From contig DORE01000252.1 of NCBI GenBank assembly GCA_003514305.1, positions 1-26,027 on the forward strand: 26,027 nt of DNA, written 5' to 3'. The notes below the pieces were generated by a model that saw only the letters and a program-made list of their open reading frames with translations, was not told the origin of the DNA and did no database searches. Each line of letters opens with the position of its first letter. Positions within the stretch are counted from its first letter, which is position 1. The position numbers were made by a program, and so were the translations under genes. This stretch comes from Gammaproteobacteria bacterium. GTDB lineage: Bacteria > Pseudomonadota > Gammaproteobacteria > Pseudomonadales > Pseudohongiellaceae. Positions 7,969 through 15,062 of this stretch are shown piece by piece.

Positions 7969-8445
7969 ATGAGCGAACTGAAGCTGGACTTCTTATCAAG
8001 AATCTCGATCAAATTGTTAATAGCGGTTGTCTCCGTTTTTAGCTTATCAACAATCAATGCCGATGAGGCTCCGGGCGCAGGCAAGTGGCGATTGGTGAAC
8101 TACTGGTCGGAGTGGTGTGCGCCCTGTCGTATTGAAATACCCATGCTCAATACTCTCAGTGAGCAGCTTGCTGCACACGGCGTTGCGGTCGTTGGAGTGA
8201 ACTTCGACGAAGACCCAAGAGAACTGACCCTGGAAATCGCAGTGGAGCTCGAAATCAAGTTCCCGGTTTTGAAAAACGATGAAGTTTCTCGGTTGGGGCT
8301 ACGACCACCTGACGTCCTGCCCACTACCTATTTGCTTTCTCCTGATGGTGAGCAGGTGGCAAAACTGATCGGGATGCAGACTGATGCAAAGATCAGGAAA
8401 CAACTTGTTCTCAATGGTGTGTTACCGGATGTAGACAAAAAATAG
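7969..8445 (+). CDS. TlpA-like periplasmic thioredoxin
   Basis: Thiol-disulfide oxidoreductase of the TlpA/ResA group, 158 residues. A signal sequence or membrane anchor (IKLLIAVVSVFSLSTINA) is followed by a thioredoxin fold with active site WCAPC, Cys50 and Cys53. The cis-proline region is LPTTYLL, and the final segment (DAKIRKQLVLNGVL) matches the C-terminal helix. Related proteins reduce apocytochrome c or the CuA site of cytochrome oxidase and keep metal-ligand cysteines reduced. The start at 7969 is preceded by GAGAGGG with 9-10 base spacing; an upstream ATG at 7930 would disrupt the signal sequence. It lies just upstream of a gene encoding a CDCC-containing secreted protein, a plausible client by inference. 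Confidence 0.88.
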   Translation: MSELKLDFLSRISIKLLIAVVSVFSLSTINADEAPGAGKWRLVNYWSEWCAPCRIEIPMLNTLSEQLAAHGVAVVGVNFDEDPRELTLEIAVELEIKFPVLKNDEVSRLGLRPPDVLPTTYLLSPDGEQVAKLIGMQTDAKIRKQLVLNGVLPDVDKK

Positions 8446-8460
8446 AGGTGGTCATCTACG

Positions 8461-8541
8461 TAGTAAAAGTAAGCAAAAAACGAATAAAAATGGGACAAAA
8501 GGCATAAGCTAAGAAAAAATAAAAAAACACAAGAAGTAGAA
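8461..8541 (+). promoter_or_regulatory. A-rich leader before the propeller gene
   Basis: By hand count about 51 of 81 bases are A and only about 9 are T, a strong strand asymmetry. No hairpin terminator is seen after the TlpA gene. The transcript here would be unstructured, suited to ribosome standby binding; the only Shine-Dalgarno-like element before ATG 8548 is a weak AGAAG. Confidence 0.35.
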
Positions 8542-8547
8542 GCATTC

Positions 8548-9789
8548 ATGATAAGGAACATAAGTTTAAAAACTTGCAGTGGGCTATTGGATTTAGCTGT
8601 TGGCTTCAGCACAAGGGTGTTGGTTGTCGCTTCTTTTGGCTCGTTCTCTGCGGCATACTCTGCCGAAATTGAACTGTTGCCCTCGCCTGCGTCAGAGAGA
8701 AGCAGTCTGTCGCGGATAGTGAGCGATGAATCGGGCAACCTGTATTTGTCATGGGTCATGCAGGATGGAGGTTTCGCAGGCTTGTTTTACTCGACTCTGA
8801 ATGGAACAAGTTGGAGCGAGCCGCAAATGATCAGCGGGGGTGACGACTGGTTCATCAACTGGGCAGACTTCCCTGTGATGTCGGTTAGCAGTAAAAGTAA
8901 AGCGGCGAATTGGCTGCGTATGAGTGCCGAAGGGACTTACGATTATGACATTGACGCCCGGTTTTACGATGCTGAAAGCGACTCTTGGAGTGATGCTATT
9001 ACTTTGCACAAGGATGGTGTTAGCGCCGAGCATGGCTTTGTGGCGATGCTGTCGGTCGGAGAAGGCAACACACTGATTTCATGGCTTGATGGTCGCAACA
9101 CTAAAACTGACGCGGGGTACGGCCAAATGACGCTGCGCGCAGGGGTATTCAACGCCCGCGGGGAAACGCTGAGCGAATGGGAACTGGACTCTCGCGTTTG
9201 TGACTGCTGTCAGACCAGCGCCGCCATGTCCGCTGCTGGCCCAGTCATTGTTTACCGCGATCGTTCTGCTGAAGAGATAAGAGACATTTACATAACGCGC
9301 TACACCGACGGGATCTGGACTTCTCCGGTCGCGATTCACGATGATCAGTGGGAAATAGCTGGCTGTCCGGTGAACGGGCCTTCGGTGGCCGCTAAAGGCA
9401 ACTTTGTGGCAGTGGGCTGGTTTAGCGCGAAGGATGATTCACCTAAGGTTCGACTCGCGCTGTCCAGTGATAATGGTGAACATTTTTCGGCACCTATACT
9501 GGTAGCAGGTCCCGATACCATCGGCCGTATTGACACGGCGATTCTGGCAAATGGCCAAGTTGCTGTCAGCTGGCTGGATACGACAGGTGAGGAAACGCAG
9601 CTTATGGTCTCCCGCTTCAGCCCTCGGGGTGCACTAATTGATTCTACAGTGGTTGGCAGAACAAGCGCTTCTAGACGCAGTGGCTTCCCAATTATTGAAG
9701 CGGCCGGCGATGATTTGTTTATAACGTGGACGGATACCAATGACGGGTCGGCGGTACGAATTGCCCGCATCCACTTTGCCTCACAATGA
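8548..9789 (+). CDS. Secreted sialidase-like beta-propeller protein with CDCC motif
   Basis: A 413-residue exported protein with repeated units resembling BNR/Asp-box (sialidase-type) propeller blades: YSTLNGTSWSEP, ARFYDAESDSWSDAI, TRYTDGIWTSPVAI, ALSSDNGEHFSAPI and related repeats. Residues up to about 38 form a signal peptide (VLVVASFGSFSAAYSA). Cys218, Cys220 and Cys221 form a CDCC cluster just before SAAMS and the YRDRS segment, and a further Cys lies in EIAGCPVNGPS. I do not see the Arg triad or Tyr/Glu pair expected of a true sialidase, so glycosidase activity should not be assumed. The cysteines could bind a metal or form redox-active disulfides serviced by the adjacent TlpA-like protein. 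Its TGA overlaps the ATG of the next gene (ATGA at 9786-9789), so the two are translationally coupled. Confidence 0.68.
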   Translation: MIRNISLKTCSGLLDLAVGFSTRVLVVASFGSFSAAYSAEIELLPSPASERSSLSRIVSDESGNLYLSWVMQDGGFAGLFYSTLNGTSWSEPQMISGGDDWFINWADFPVMSVSSKSKAANWLRMSAEGTYDYDIDARFYDAESDSWSDAITLHKDGVSAEHGFVAMLSVGEGNTLISWLDGRNTKTDAGYGQMTLRAGVFNARGETLSEWELDSRVCDCCQTSAAMSAAGPVIVYRDRSAEEIRDIYITRYTDGIWTSPVAIHDDQWEIAGCPVNGPSVAAKGNFVAVGWFSAKDDSPKVRLALSSDNGEHFSAPILVAGPDTIGRIDTAILANGQVAVSWLDTTGEETQLMVSRFSPRGALIDSTVVGRTSASRRSGFPIIEAAGDDLFITWTDTNDGSAVRIARIHFASQ

Positions 9790-10913
9790 TTTGCATGCGC
9801 GAGCATTTCGATTTTGCTGTTATCGGTGCCGGAATCGCTGGTGTTTCCGTCGCGGCTGAACTGGCGGCACACGCCAGTGTCGTGTTGCTGGAAAAAGAGC
9901 GTCAACCGGGTTACCACTCTACTGGAAGGTCCGCCGCCTATTTTTCTGCTTCTTATGGCAGTGCGGCCGTTCGCGCGGCAACTGCGGCCAGTGATTCATT
10001 TTTTAGAGTTCCCCCTGACGGGTTCTCCGAGGCGCCCTTGCTGAGGCCACGCGATACATTATTTGTCGCAAGGCAAGATCAGCTTCCTCAGCTAAGCGCC
10101 TTTTACGAGGAAATCCCTAGGCTAGAGCGAATAAGTGGATCAGAAGCCATCGGGCAGGTCTCGATACTTGACCGTGGCAATATCGCCGCAGGATTGGTGG
10201 AAACTGGCGGAGGAGACATTGACGTCGAATCCACCTTGCGGGGGTTTCTTCGCCAGCTTGATCGGCAGGGAGGTGTCTGTCGCTATCAGCAGCAAGTGAG
10301 AGCCTTAACTAGAAGTTCCAGCGGTTGGTTGCTTACTACAGATAATGAGACATTGGAGTGTGAAACCGTGGTCAATGCTGCGGGCTCTTGGGCGGGAGAG
10401 CTTGGATTACTGGCCGGTCTTAGTGATCTTGGCATCATGCCCAGACGAAGAACGGCTTTGTTACTGCGTCTCCCGGATGTCATATTCGACGCGGAATGGC
10501 CGCTGGTCGTGGATATGGATGAAGACTTCTACTTCAAACCGGATGCAGGCCTGCTGTTGCTCTCGCCAGCTGATGAAACGCCGAGCGTTCCCTGCGATGT
10601 TCAGCCGGAGGAATGGGATTTGGCGATAGCTATGGATCGTTTTCAGCGAGCAACTACACTCAGCATCCCACAAATCGAACATAAATGGGCCGGCTTGCGA
10701 TCTTTTTCAGGTGACATGGAATTCGTGGTGGGTTTTGACCCAAGAGTAAAAGGCTTTTTCTGGCTAGCCGGGCAGGGAGGCTATGGGGTGCAAAGTGCGC
10801 CGGGTTTGGCAAAGCTCAGCGCTTCTCTATTGCTGGATGAACCAGACCGGATGCCCAAGCAGTTGGCTCAGTATCTGGACGTGCTCTCGCCCGGGCGTCT
10901 GATCGAGTTCTAG
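9786..10913 (+). CDS. dauA: FAD-dependent D-amino-acid dehydrogenase, D-arginine dehydrogenase-like
   Basis: Flavoenzyme of the DAO family, close to Pseudomonas D-arginine dehydrogenase, which oxidatively deaminates D-arginine and other D-amino acids and passes electrons to the respiratory chain. The dinucleotide-binding motif VIGAGIAGVSVA is at the N-terminus. HSTGRSAAYF contains the active-site His region of the family. The segments DEDFYFKPDAG, LLSPADETPSVPCDVQPEE, KWAGLRSFSGD (substrate-carboxylate Arg) and LAGQGGYGVQSAP follow the DauA pattern closely. The 375 residues match the usual length and there is no signal peptide. The ATG at 9786 overlaps the upstream stop; a second in-frame ATG is at 9795. 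Neither a D-arginine-responsive regulator nor DauB, the NAD-linked partner, is adjacent, so exact substrate is uncertain. Confidence 0.85.
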   Translation: MICMREHFDFAVIGAGIAGVSVAAELAAHASVVLLEKERQPGYHSTGRSAAYFSASYGSAAVRAATAASDSFFRVPPDGFSEAPLLRPRDTLFVARQDQLPQLSAFYEEIPRLERISGSEAIGQVSILDRGNIAAGLVETGGGDIDVESTLRGFLRQLDRQGGVCRYQQQVRALTRSSSGWLLTTDNETLECETVVNAAGSWAGELGLLAGLSDLGIMPRRRTALLLRLPDVIFDAEWPLVVDMDEDFYFKPDAGLLLLSPADETPSVPCDVQPEEWDLAIAMDRFQRATTLSIPQIEHKWAGLRSFSGDMEFVVGFDPRVKGFFWLAGQGGYGVQSAPGLAKLSASLLLDEPDRMPKQLAQYLDVLSPGRLIEF

Positions 10914-10987
10914 ACGGCCATCTCGGCGCAAGCGTGAATTGGTGAAGTGGCAATCAACCACTCAGGCGGCTTACTCTTGTTCATGCG
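10914..10987. other. Convergent gap between two genes
   Basis: A short gap where the dauA-like gene and the PQQ gene converge. A weak inverted repeat AGTGG/CCACT with a seven-base loop around 10946-10962 could serve as a bidirectional hairpin, but no T-run follows, so no terminator is claimed with confidence. Confidence 0.25.
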
Positions 10988-12736
10988 TCACTCAACCGCA
11001 AAAACCACAAGCTCTGGTTTACCGTTTGGTGTTGGTGTGGAACGAGTCTCGGGTCCCAGCAACTCCTGAGTAATGCCATACAGGCTCCAGGTCCATGTGC
11101 TAGGTTGTCCCTTTACGACAGCGACATACTGCTTACCGTTTACGGCATAGGTAATTGGAAACGAAGAGGGCAGATGGTCCATAGTCGTTTTCCACAAGAC
11201 TTCTCCAGATTGCGCATCAAAGGCTTTGAATGAATTGTCCAGATTGCCTCCGAATATAAGCCCGCCCGCAGTAGATAGCAGAGGAGTTGAGGGAGGAGTA
11301 GATTCTCGATGGCGCCACGTCATTTTCATGGTTTCCATGTTAATGGCCTGAAGGCGGCCAAATTTTCCGTCACTGTCAGCTCGCGGCGTAGGTGTTGCCT
11401 CGATACCTGTCGAGAGCAATCTGCCGTCCGCCATAAGTCCGGCCATCATGCACATTTCTAGCGCGGGCAGATAGAGCATTTTCGTGTTTGGATTATAGGC
11501 ACCCGCCTGCCAGTTGCGACCGCCAAGAAAATAGGGGCACAGCAGGTGATTGGCTTCCTTGTTGGGGATTGAATCAGGGTTGATTGATTTGGCTCCGGTT
11601 TCTGAGTCCACCCTAGACACGATATTTTGCAGGCCTAAGTCAATGGATTCGAGATACTCGCCGGTCTCCGCATCAATAACGTCATAAAGCGCCATTTTCC
11701 CCGCAGTAAAAACTACTTTTCTGGATCGTCCTTGAATTTCTAATTCGTCTAGCTGCCGTTCATAGACCCAGTCAAGGTCAAGTTGATCATTGGGCATGTG
11801 TTGAAAATGCCAGACCAGTTCGCCCGTGCGTGGGCGCAGCGCCATAGTGGAATTGGTGAACAGTGCGTCGTTGGTGACCCCTTTAATACCTAGATCTGCA
11901 AGCAACGGACCGGTGTCGTAAGTCGGCGCTGCACCGAAGTAAACTAGGCCTAGGTCAGCGTCATAGCTTCCAGAATTCCAGACTGATCCGCCACTGCGTG
12001 CCTCGAGCGGCAAGTTATTCCAGGTCTCACCACCAAGGCCGCTCGGACGTGCTACAGTGTGGAATCGCCACTGCTCCGCGCCTGTTTCCAGATCAAGTCC
12101 GACAATGAATCCACCCTCAGGAACCATCGTAGCGGTCACGCCCTGAATGAGCATGTCATCCGCAACCATTGGCGCGCCGCGCAGCCCGTAGTAGCCCTGC
12201 ATGGGCTCAACTGGTGTGGTGATGCTGGTTTCCCAAACCACAGAGCCAGAGCGAACGTTCAATGCCACAATATCGAGGTCGTTATGCGGCACAAATACCA
12301 TGTCGCCAAACAGTGCTATGCCCTGACGGCGACCGTCAAAAACTTCTGACTCATGTTCATATCGCCAGAGCTCTTTGCCGTCGTGGGCGTCCAGGGCTAA
12401 AAGGATATTGTTTGTATCCGCTATAAACATCACGCCATCGTGTACTAGGGGTGTGGTCATGTTGCCCCCCTCAGACAGTGGTACACTCCAAACTTGTCGT
12501 AAATCTGACACGTTGCCGATATCAATTAGATCGAGCTCACTGTGGCCGCTAAGATCATAGTGGCTGCGCCACATGAGCCAGTCTTCAGCAGGCGGGGCGT
12601 GCATCATCGCTTCGTCGATGCGCTGGTAATTTAGCAATAGATCCTCCGCCTCTTGGTCTTGTGCGAGCCCGGTTGAGAGAACAGAACTGGCTAATAGGGT
12701 GTTGACAATCGGGGGCAGGCTTATTCTTGGGGGCAT
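10988..12736 (-). CDS. PQQ-dependent dehydrogenase-like beta-propeller (no haem domain)
   Basis: Secreted 582-residue quinoprotein-like propeller. Several blades carry the PQQ/tryptophan-docking pattern: LALDAHDGKELWRYE, VALNVRSGSVVWE, VGLDLETGAEQWRFH, MALRPRTGELVWHFQ and KAFDAQSGEVLWKT. The active-site segment MPNDQLDLDWVYE corresponds to the catalytic Asp region of methanol and alcohol dehydrogenases. The adjacent-cysteine disulfide and VNRG motif usual after the first blade are missing; GRRQGIALFGD stands there instead. There is no C-terminal cytochrome c domain. A signal peptide (IVNTLLASSVLSTGLA) sends it to the periplasm. The start at 12736 is favoured over 12754 because GGAGAG precedes it at good spacing. 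No PQQ biosynthesis gene or cytochrome partner is nearby. It probably oxidises an alcohol or sugar; the substrate is unknown. Confidence 0.8.
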   Translation of the reverse strand: MPPRISLPPIVNTLLASSVLSTGLAQDQEAEDLLLNYQRIDEAMMHAPPAEDWLMWRSHYDLSGHSELDLIDIGNVSDLRQVWSVPLSEGGNMTTPLVHDGVMFIADTNNILLALDAHDGKELWRYEHESEVFDGRRQGIALFGDMVFVPHNDLDIVALNVRSGSVVWETSITTPVEPMQGYYGLRGAPMVADDMLIQGVTATMVPEGGFIVGLDLETGAEQWRFHTVARPSGLGGETWNNLPLEARSGGSVWNSGSYDADLGLVYFGAAPTYDTGPLLADLGIKGVTNDALFTNSTMALRPRTGELVWHFQHMPNDQLDLDWVYERQLDELEIQGRSRKVVFTAGKMALYDVIDAETGEYLESIDLGLQNIVSRVDSETGAKSINPDSIPNKEANHLLCPYFLGGRNWQAGAYNPNTKMLYLPALEMCMMAGLMADGRLLSTGIEATPTPRADSDGKFGRLQAINMETMKMTWRHRESTPPSTPLLSTAGGLIFGGNLDNSFKAFDAQSGEVLWKTTMDHLPSSFPITYAVNGKQYVAVVKGQPSTWTWSLYGITQELLGPETRSTPTPNGKPELVVFAVE

Positions 12737-12941
12737 TGTATCTCTCCGGATCATAGAATACGCGTTTAGTGCGATGTCTCTGTTTCTGTTTGGAGTCTAC
12801 GTGAAACTATGGGTCTCACTCAAACCTGATTCGCATCACTCGTCCGTACCTCAAATAAACAATGTGTCTGCCAAGTCAGAACCAATTTGGCTACAATGGA
12901 CCTGGCTGGGCCTGCCACGTTTGACGGGCTTCGTTTAAGAC

Positions 12942-12957
12942 ACCACATATTAGTGGT
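12942..12957. promoter_or_regulatory. Imperfect palindrome in a divergent promoter region
   Basis: ACCAC (12942-12946) and GTGGT (12953-12957) form an inverted repeat with a six-base A/T centre, between the divergent PQQ gene and binding-protein gene (gap 12737-13033). The geometry suits a dimeric repressor operator. The remaining gap shows no gene. Confidence 0.3.
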
Positions 12958-13033
12958 CGAAAACGCTGTGCCCTGTTTTTAGGGGGTAGGCAATCGGCAC
13001 GAACTTAATTCAGCGATGGATGCATTAGGCGAG

Positions 13034-13789
13034 ATGGTTTCAACGAGCAAGCATATTCGATTCTGGCAAGTTTTCTGCGTTGTGATGACTTGCTGCAGCC
13101 TTACTGGACCCTTATTGGCGCAGGAGATTCTCACCAATAATCCAGGAGAGTTGCAGATCGCTGTGACGAGGGCTTCTCCAACTGACCCATATGATTCGCA
13201 ATTGTGGATCAGGCTATACCTCGAGAAATTTGCGCAAGAGCAGGCATTGCGAGTTCGATGGGTGGAGGTTCCATTCAGCGAATCGTGGCTGCTTGCAAGC
13301 CGCAATGAGGTGGATATTGTTGCCACCAATGTCGCAAGTTTCGCCGACAGGCAAAGCGAGGGAGCGAGTTTCTCATCGCCTTTTTTATATGAGCGAAGAG
13401 CCTTGAGAATTCGTCCAGAAGATCGAAGCCGCTTTAGTCAAATCAAGGATTTTGTTGGCAGCTCTATTGGGGTTGTTCGTGGCATGGCGGCTGAGCGCGA
13501 TTTGGATCGCAGGGCTGTCCCGGGCGTTAACATCCAGCGGACAGACTCTTTTCCGGAATTGTACGAAGCATTTGACGCGGGCAGGCTGGATGCCATTGCG
13601 GAGGCTGAATACTACTCTTTGGATGGCGAGGTGATTCCCTCGCATGGCGATGACATTTTACTGATTGATCACCATGATCTCACTCCTGGCATTCGGGAAG
13701 AATCTGTGTTTGTCGTGAGTGATGCTAGCCTCAACCTGCTCGATGTGCTCAATCAATTCATCGCTGATACCCAATTTCCCCTTCAGTGA
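13034..13789 (+). CDS. Periplasmic solute-binding protein (family 3-like), orphan
   Basis: About 251 residues with a signal peptide (VFCVVMTCCSLTGPLLA) followed by a bilobal binding-protein fold of the extracellular solute-binding family 3 type. Typical elements are LQIAVTRASPTDPYDSQ (start of lobe 1), VDIVATNVASFADRQSEGASFSSPFLYE (ligand-binding loop of the family), FVGSSIGVVRGMAAERDL (hinge and lobe 2 start) and FPELYEAFDAGRLDAIAEAEYY. Either ATG 13016 or 13034 could be used; 13034 gives a normal signal length, and neither has a strong ribosome-binding site. No ABC permease or ATPase is adjacent. Instead an MFS gene follows after 29 bases. It may serve a distant transporter, act as a sensor, or have an enzymatic role as some family members do. 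The ligand is not predictable. Confidence 0.72.
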   Translation: MVSTSKHIRFWQVFCVVMTCCSLTGPLLAQEILTNNPGELQIAVTRASPTDPYDSQLWIRLYLEKFAQEQALRVRWVEVPFSESWLLASRNEVDIVATNVASFADRQSEGASFSSPFLYERRALRIRPEDRSRFSQIKDFVGSSIGVVRGMAAERDLDRRAVPGVNIQRTDSFPELYEAFDAGRLDAIAEAEYYSLDGEVIPSHGDDILLIDHHDLTPGIREESVFVVSDASLNLLDVLNQFIADTQFPLQ

Positions 13790-13818
13790 TACCTGGCTGG
13801 AGTTAGAAACATAGTGAA

Positions 13819-15018
13819 ATGAATACTTCTTCGTTATTTCGAGAGTACCGCACGTTGATTGTGTTGACGGCCGCGCAATGCTTTGGGCACACTGCCGCTC
13901 CGATTCTTGTTCTGCTGGGCGGAATCGTCGGTGCTCAGATTGCGCCCTCTGCTGATCTGGCTACCTTGCCGATTGCGGTGCAGATACTGGGCATTGCTAG
14001 TGCGGCGATCCCAGCATCTTTATTGATGTCAAGATTTGGCAGGAGAGTGGGTTTTCTCGGGTCTACAGCACTTGCCATTGTGGCGGCCTTGCTCGCGGCT
14101 TTAGCAGTGAGCAGGCAGTCTTTTTCGCTGTTTGTGTTCGCCGGCTTTAATATTGGGGTTTACATCGCCTTTATGCAGCAGTTTCGCTTCGCGGTTGCGG
14201 AGTCGGTGCCCGCTGACAAGGTGCCTCGCAGTCTTTCTATCTTTATGCTGGCTGGCATTGTTTCCGCGCTGTTGGGGCCGGAAGTTGGCAGGAGCTTCAG
14301 CGAAGTCCAAGGCTTGCCGCTTTACGTGGGGTCATTCATTGGACTGGCAACGCTTTTGTCGGTTTCGTTTATGATTTTGCTATTGTTTTATCGAAACACC
14401 AGTATTGGGTCATCTAGCTCTTTTGAAGCGGAGCGCCCTTTGCCTGAAATAATCAGACAGCCCAAGTTGATACTAGCGGTCGCTGCAGCGGCAATAGCTT
14501 ACAGTGTGATGGCACTTGTCATGACGGCCACGCCGCTAAGCATGCACCAGATGGATGGTTTTTCACTGGAAGCAACGACTCGAGTGATTCAAAGTCATAT
14601 TCTTGCCATGTACCTTCCCTCATTTTTCAGCGGGTTACTGATTTCCAAAATTGGTGCATTAAAGACAATAAAAGCAGGCCTAGTATTGATGTTGGCATGT
14701 ATCAGCATGGGCTGGAATGCCCCGCAGTTCTTTCACTATCTAGGTACGTTGATCTTGCTTGGGGTGGGTTGGAATTTTCTGTTTTTGGGCGGCACAACCC
14801 TGCTTACACAGTGCTACTACCCAGCAGAGCGCTTCAAAGTGCAAGCAGTAAACGATTTCGTTGTGTTCGGGTTGCAGGGAGTTGGTTCATTGAGCGCTGG
14901 GGTTTTGATCGCCGCCGCCGGTTGGGGCGGCGTCATGACCTTTGCTTTGCCTGCAACTTTGCTGTTGATACCAGCTATCGTGTTGGCACGTGGTTCCTCG
15001 GCCGTGAGCGCCAGATAA
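13819..15018 (+). CDS. MFS transporter (12 TM)
   Basis: Inner-membrane secondary transporter of 399 residues with about twelve hydrophobic helices split by a polar central loop (FYRNTSIGSSSSFEAERPLPE). The MSRFGRRVGFLGS segment after helix 2 corresponds to MFS motif A, although the usual GxxxDR part is altered to SLLMSRFGRR. A similar loop, LLISKIGALKTIKAG, occurs in the second half, as expected from the internal duplication. The start at 13819 is weakly supported by a purine-rich leader. The gene is 29 bases downstream of the binding-protein gene, so the two probably form an operon. Substrate and direction of transport are unknown. Confidence 0.85.
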   Translation: MNTSSLFREYRTLIVLTAAQCFGHTAAPILVLLGGIVGAQIAPSADLATLPIAVQILGIASAAIPASLLMSRFGRRVGFLGSTALAIVAALLAALAVSRQSFSLFVFAGFNIGVYIAFMQQFRFAVAESVPADKVPRSLSIFMLAGIVSALLGPEVGRSFSEVQGLPLYVGSFIGLATLLSVSFMILLLFYRNTSIGSSSSFEAERPLPEIIRQPKLILAVAAAAIAYSVMALVMTATPLSMHQMDGFSLEATTRVIQSHILAMYLPSFFSGLLISKIGALKTIKAGLVLMLACISMGWNAPQFFHYLGTLILLGVGWNFLFLGGTTLLTQCYYPAERFKVQAVNDFVVFGLQGVGSLSAGVLIAAAGWGGVMTFALPATLLLIPAIVLARGSSAVSAR

Positions 15019-15062
15019 TAATCGTTGAAAGGTTCCTGGGAATAAAATCGCCGTGCCATTGA

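Noticed and set aside
8548..9789. Annotation of the propeller protein as a true sialidase
   Set aside because: Only Asp-box-like blade repeats are visible; the catalytic Arg triad and Tyr/Glu pair were not found.
9345..9917. A 190-codon minus-strand frame across the propeller and dauA-like junction
   Set aside because: It overlaps two convincing genes on the other strand and its translation shows no recognisable motif.
10946..10962. AGTGG/CCACT hairpin in the convergent gap as a terminator
   Set aside because: The stem is only five base pairs (seven with a bulge) and no T-run follows on either strand.
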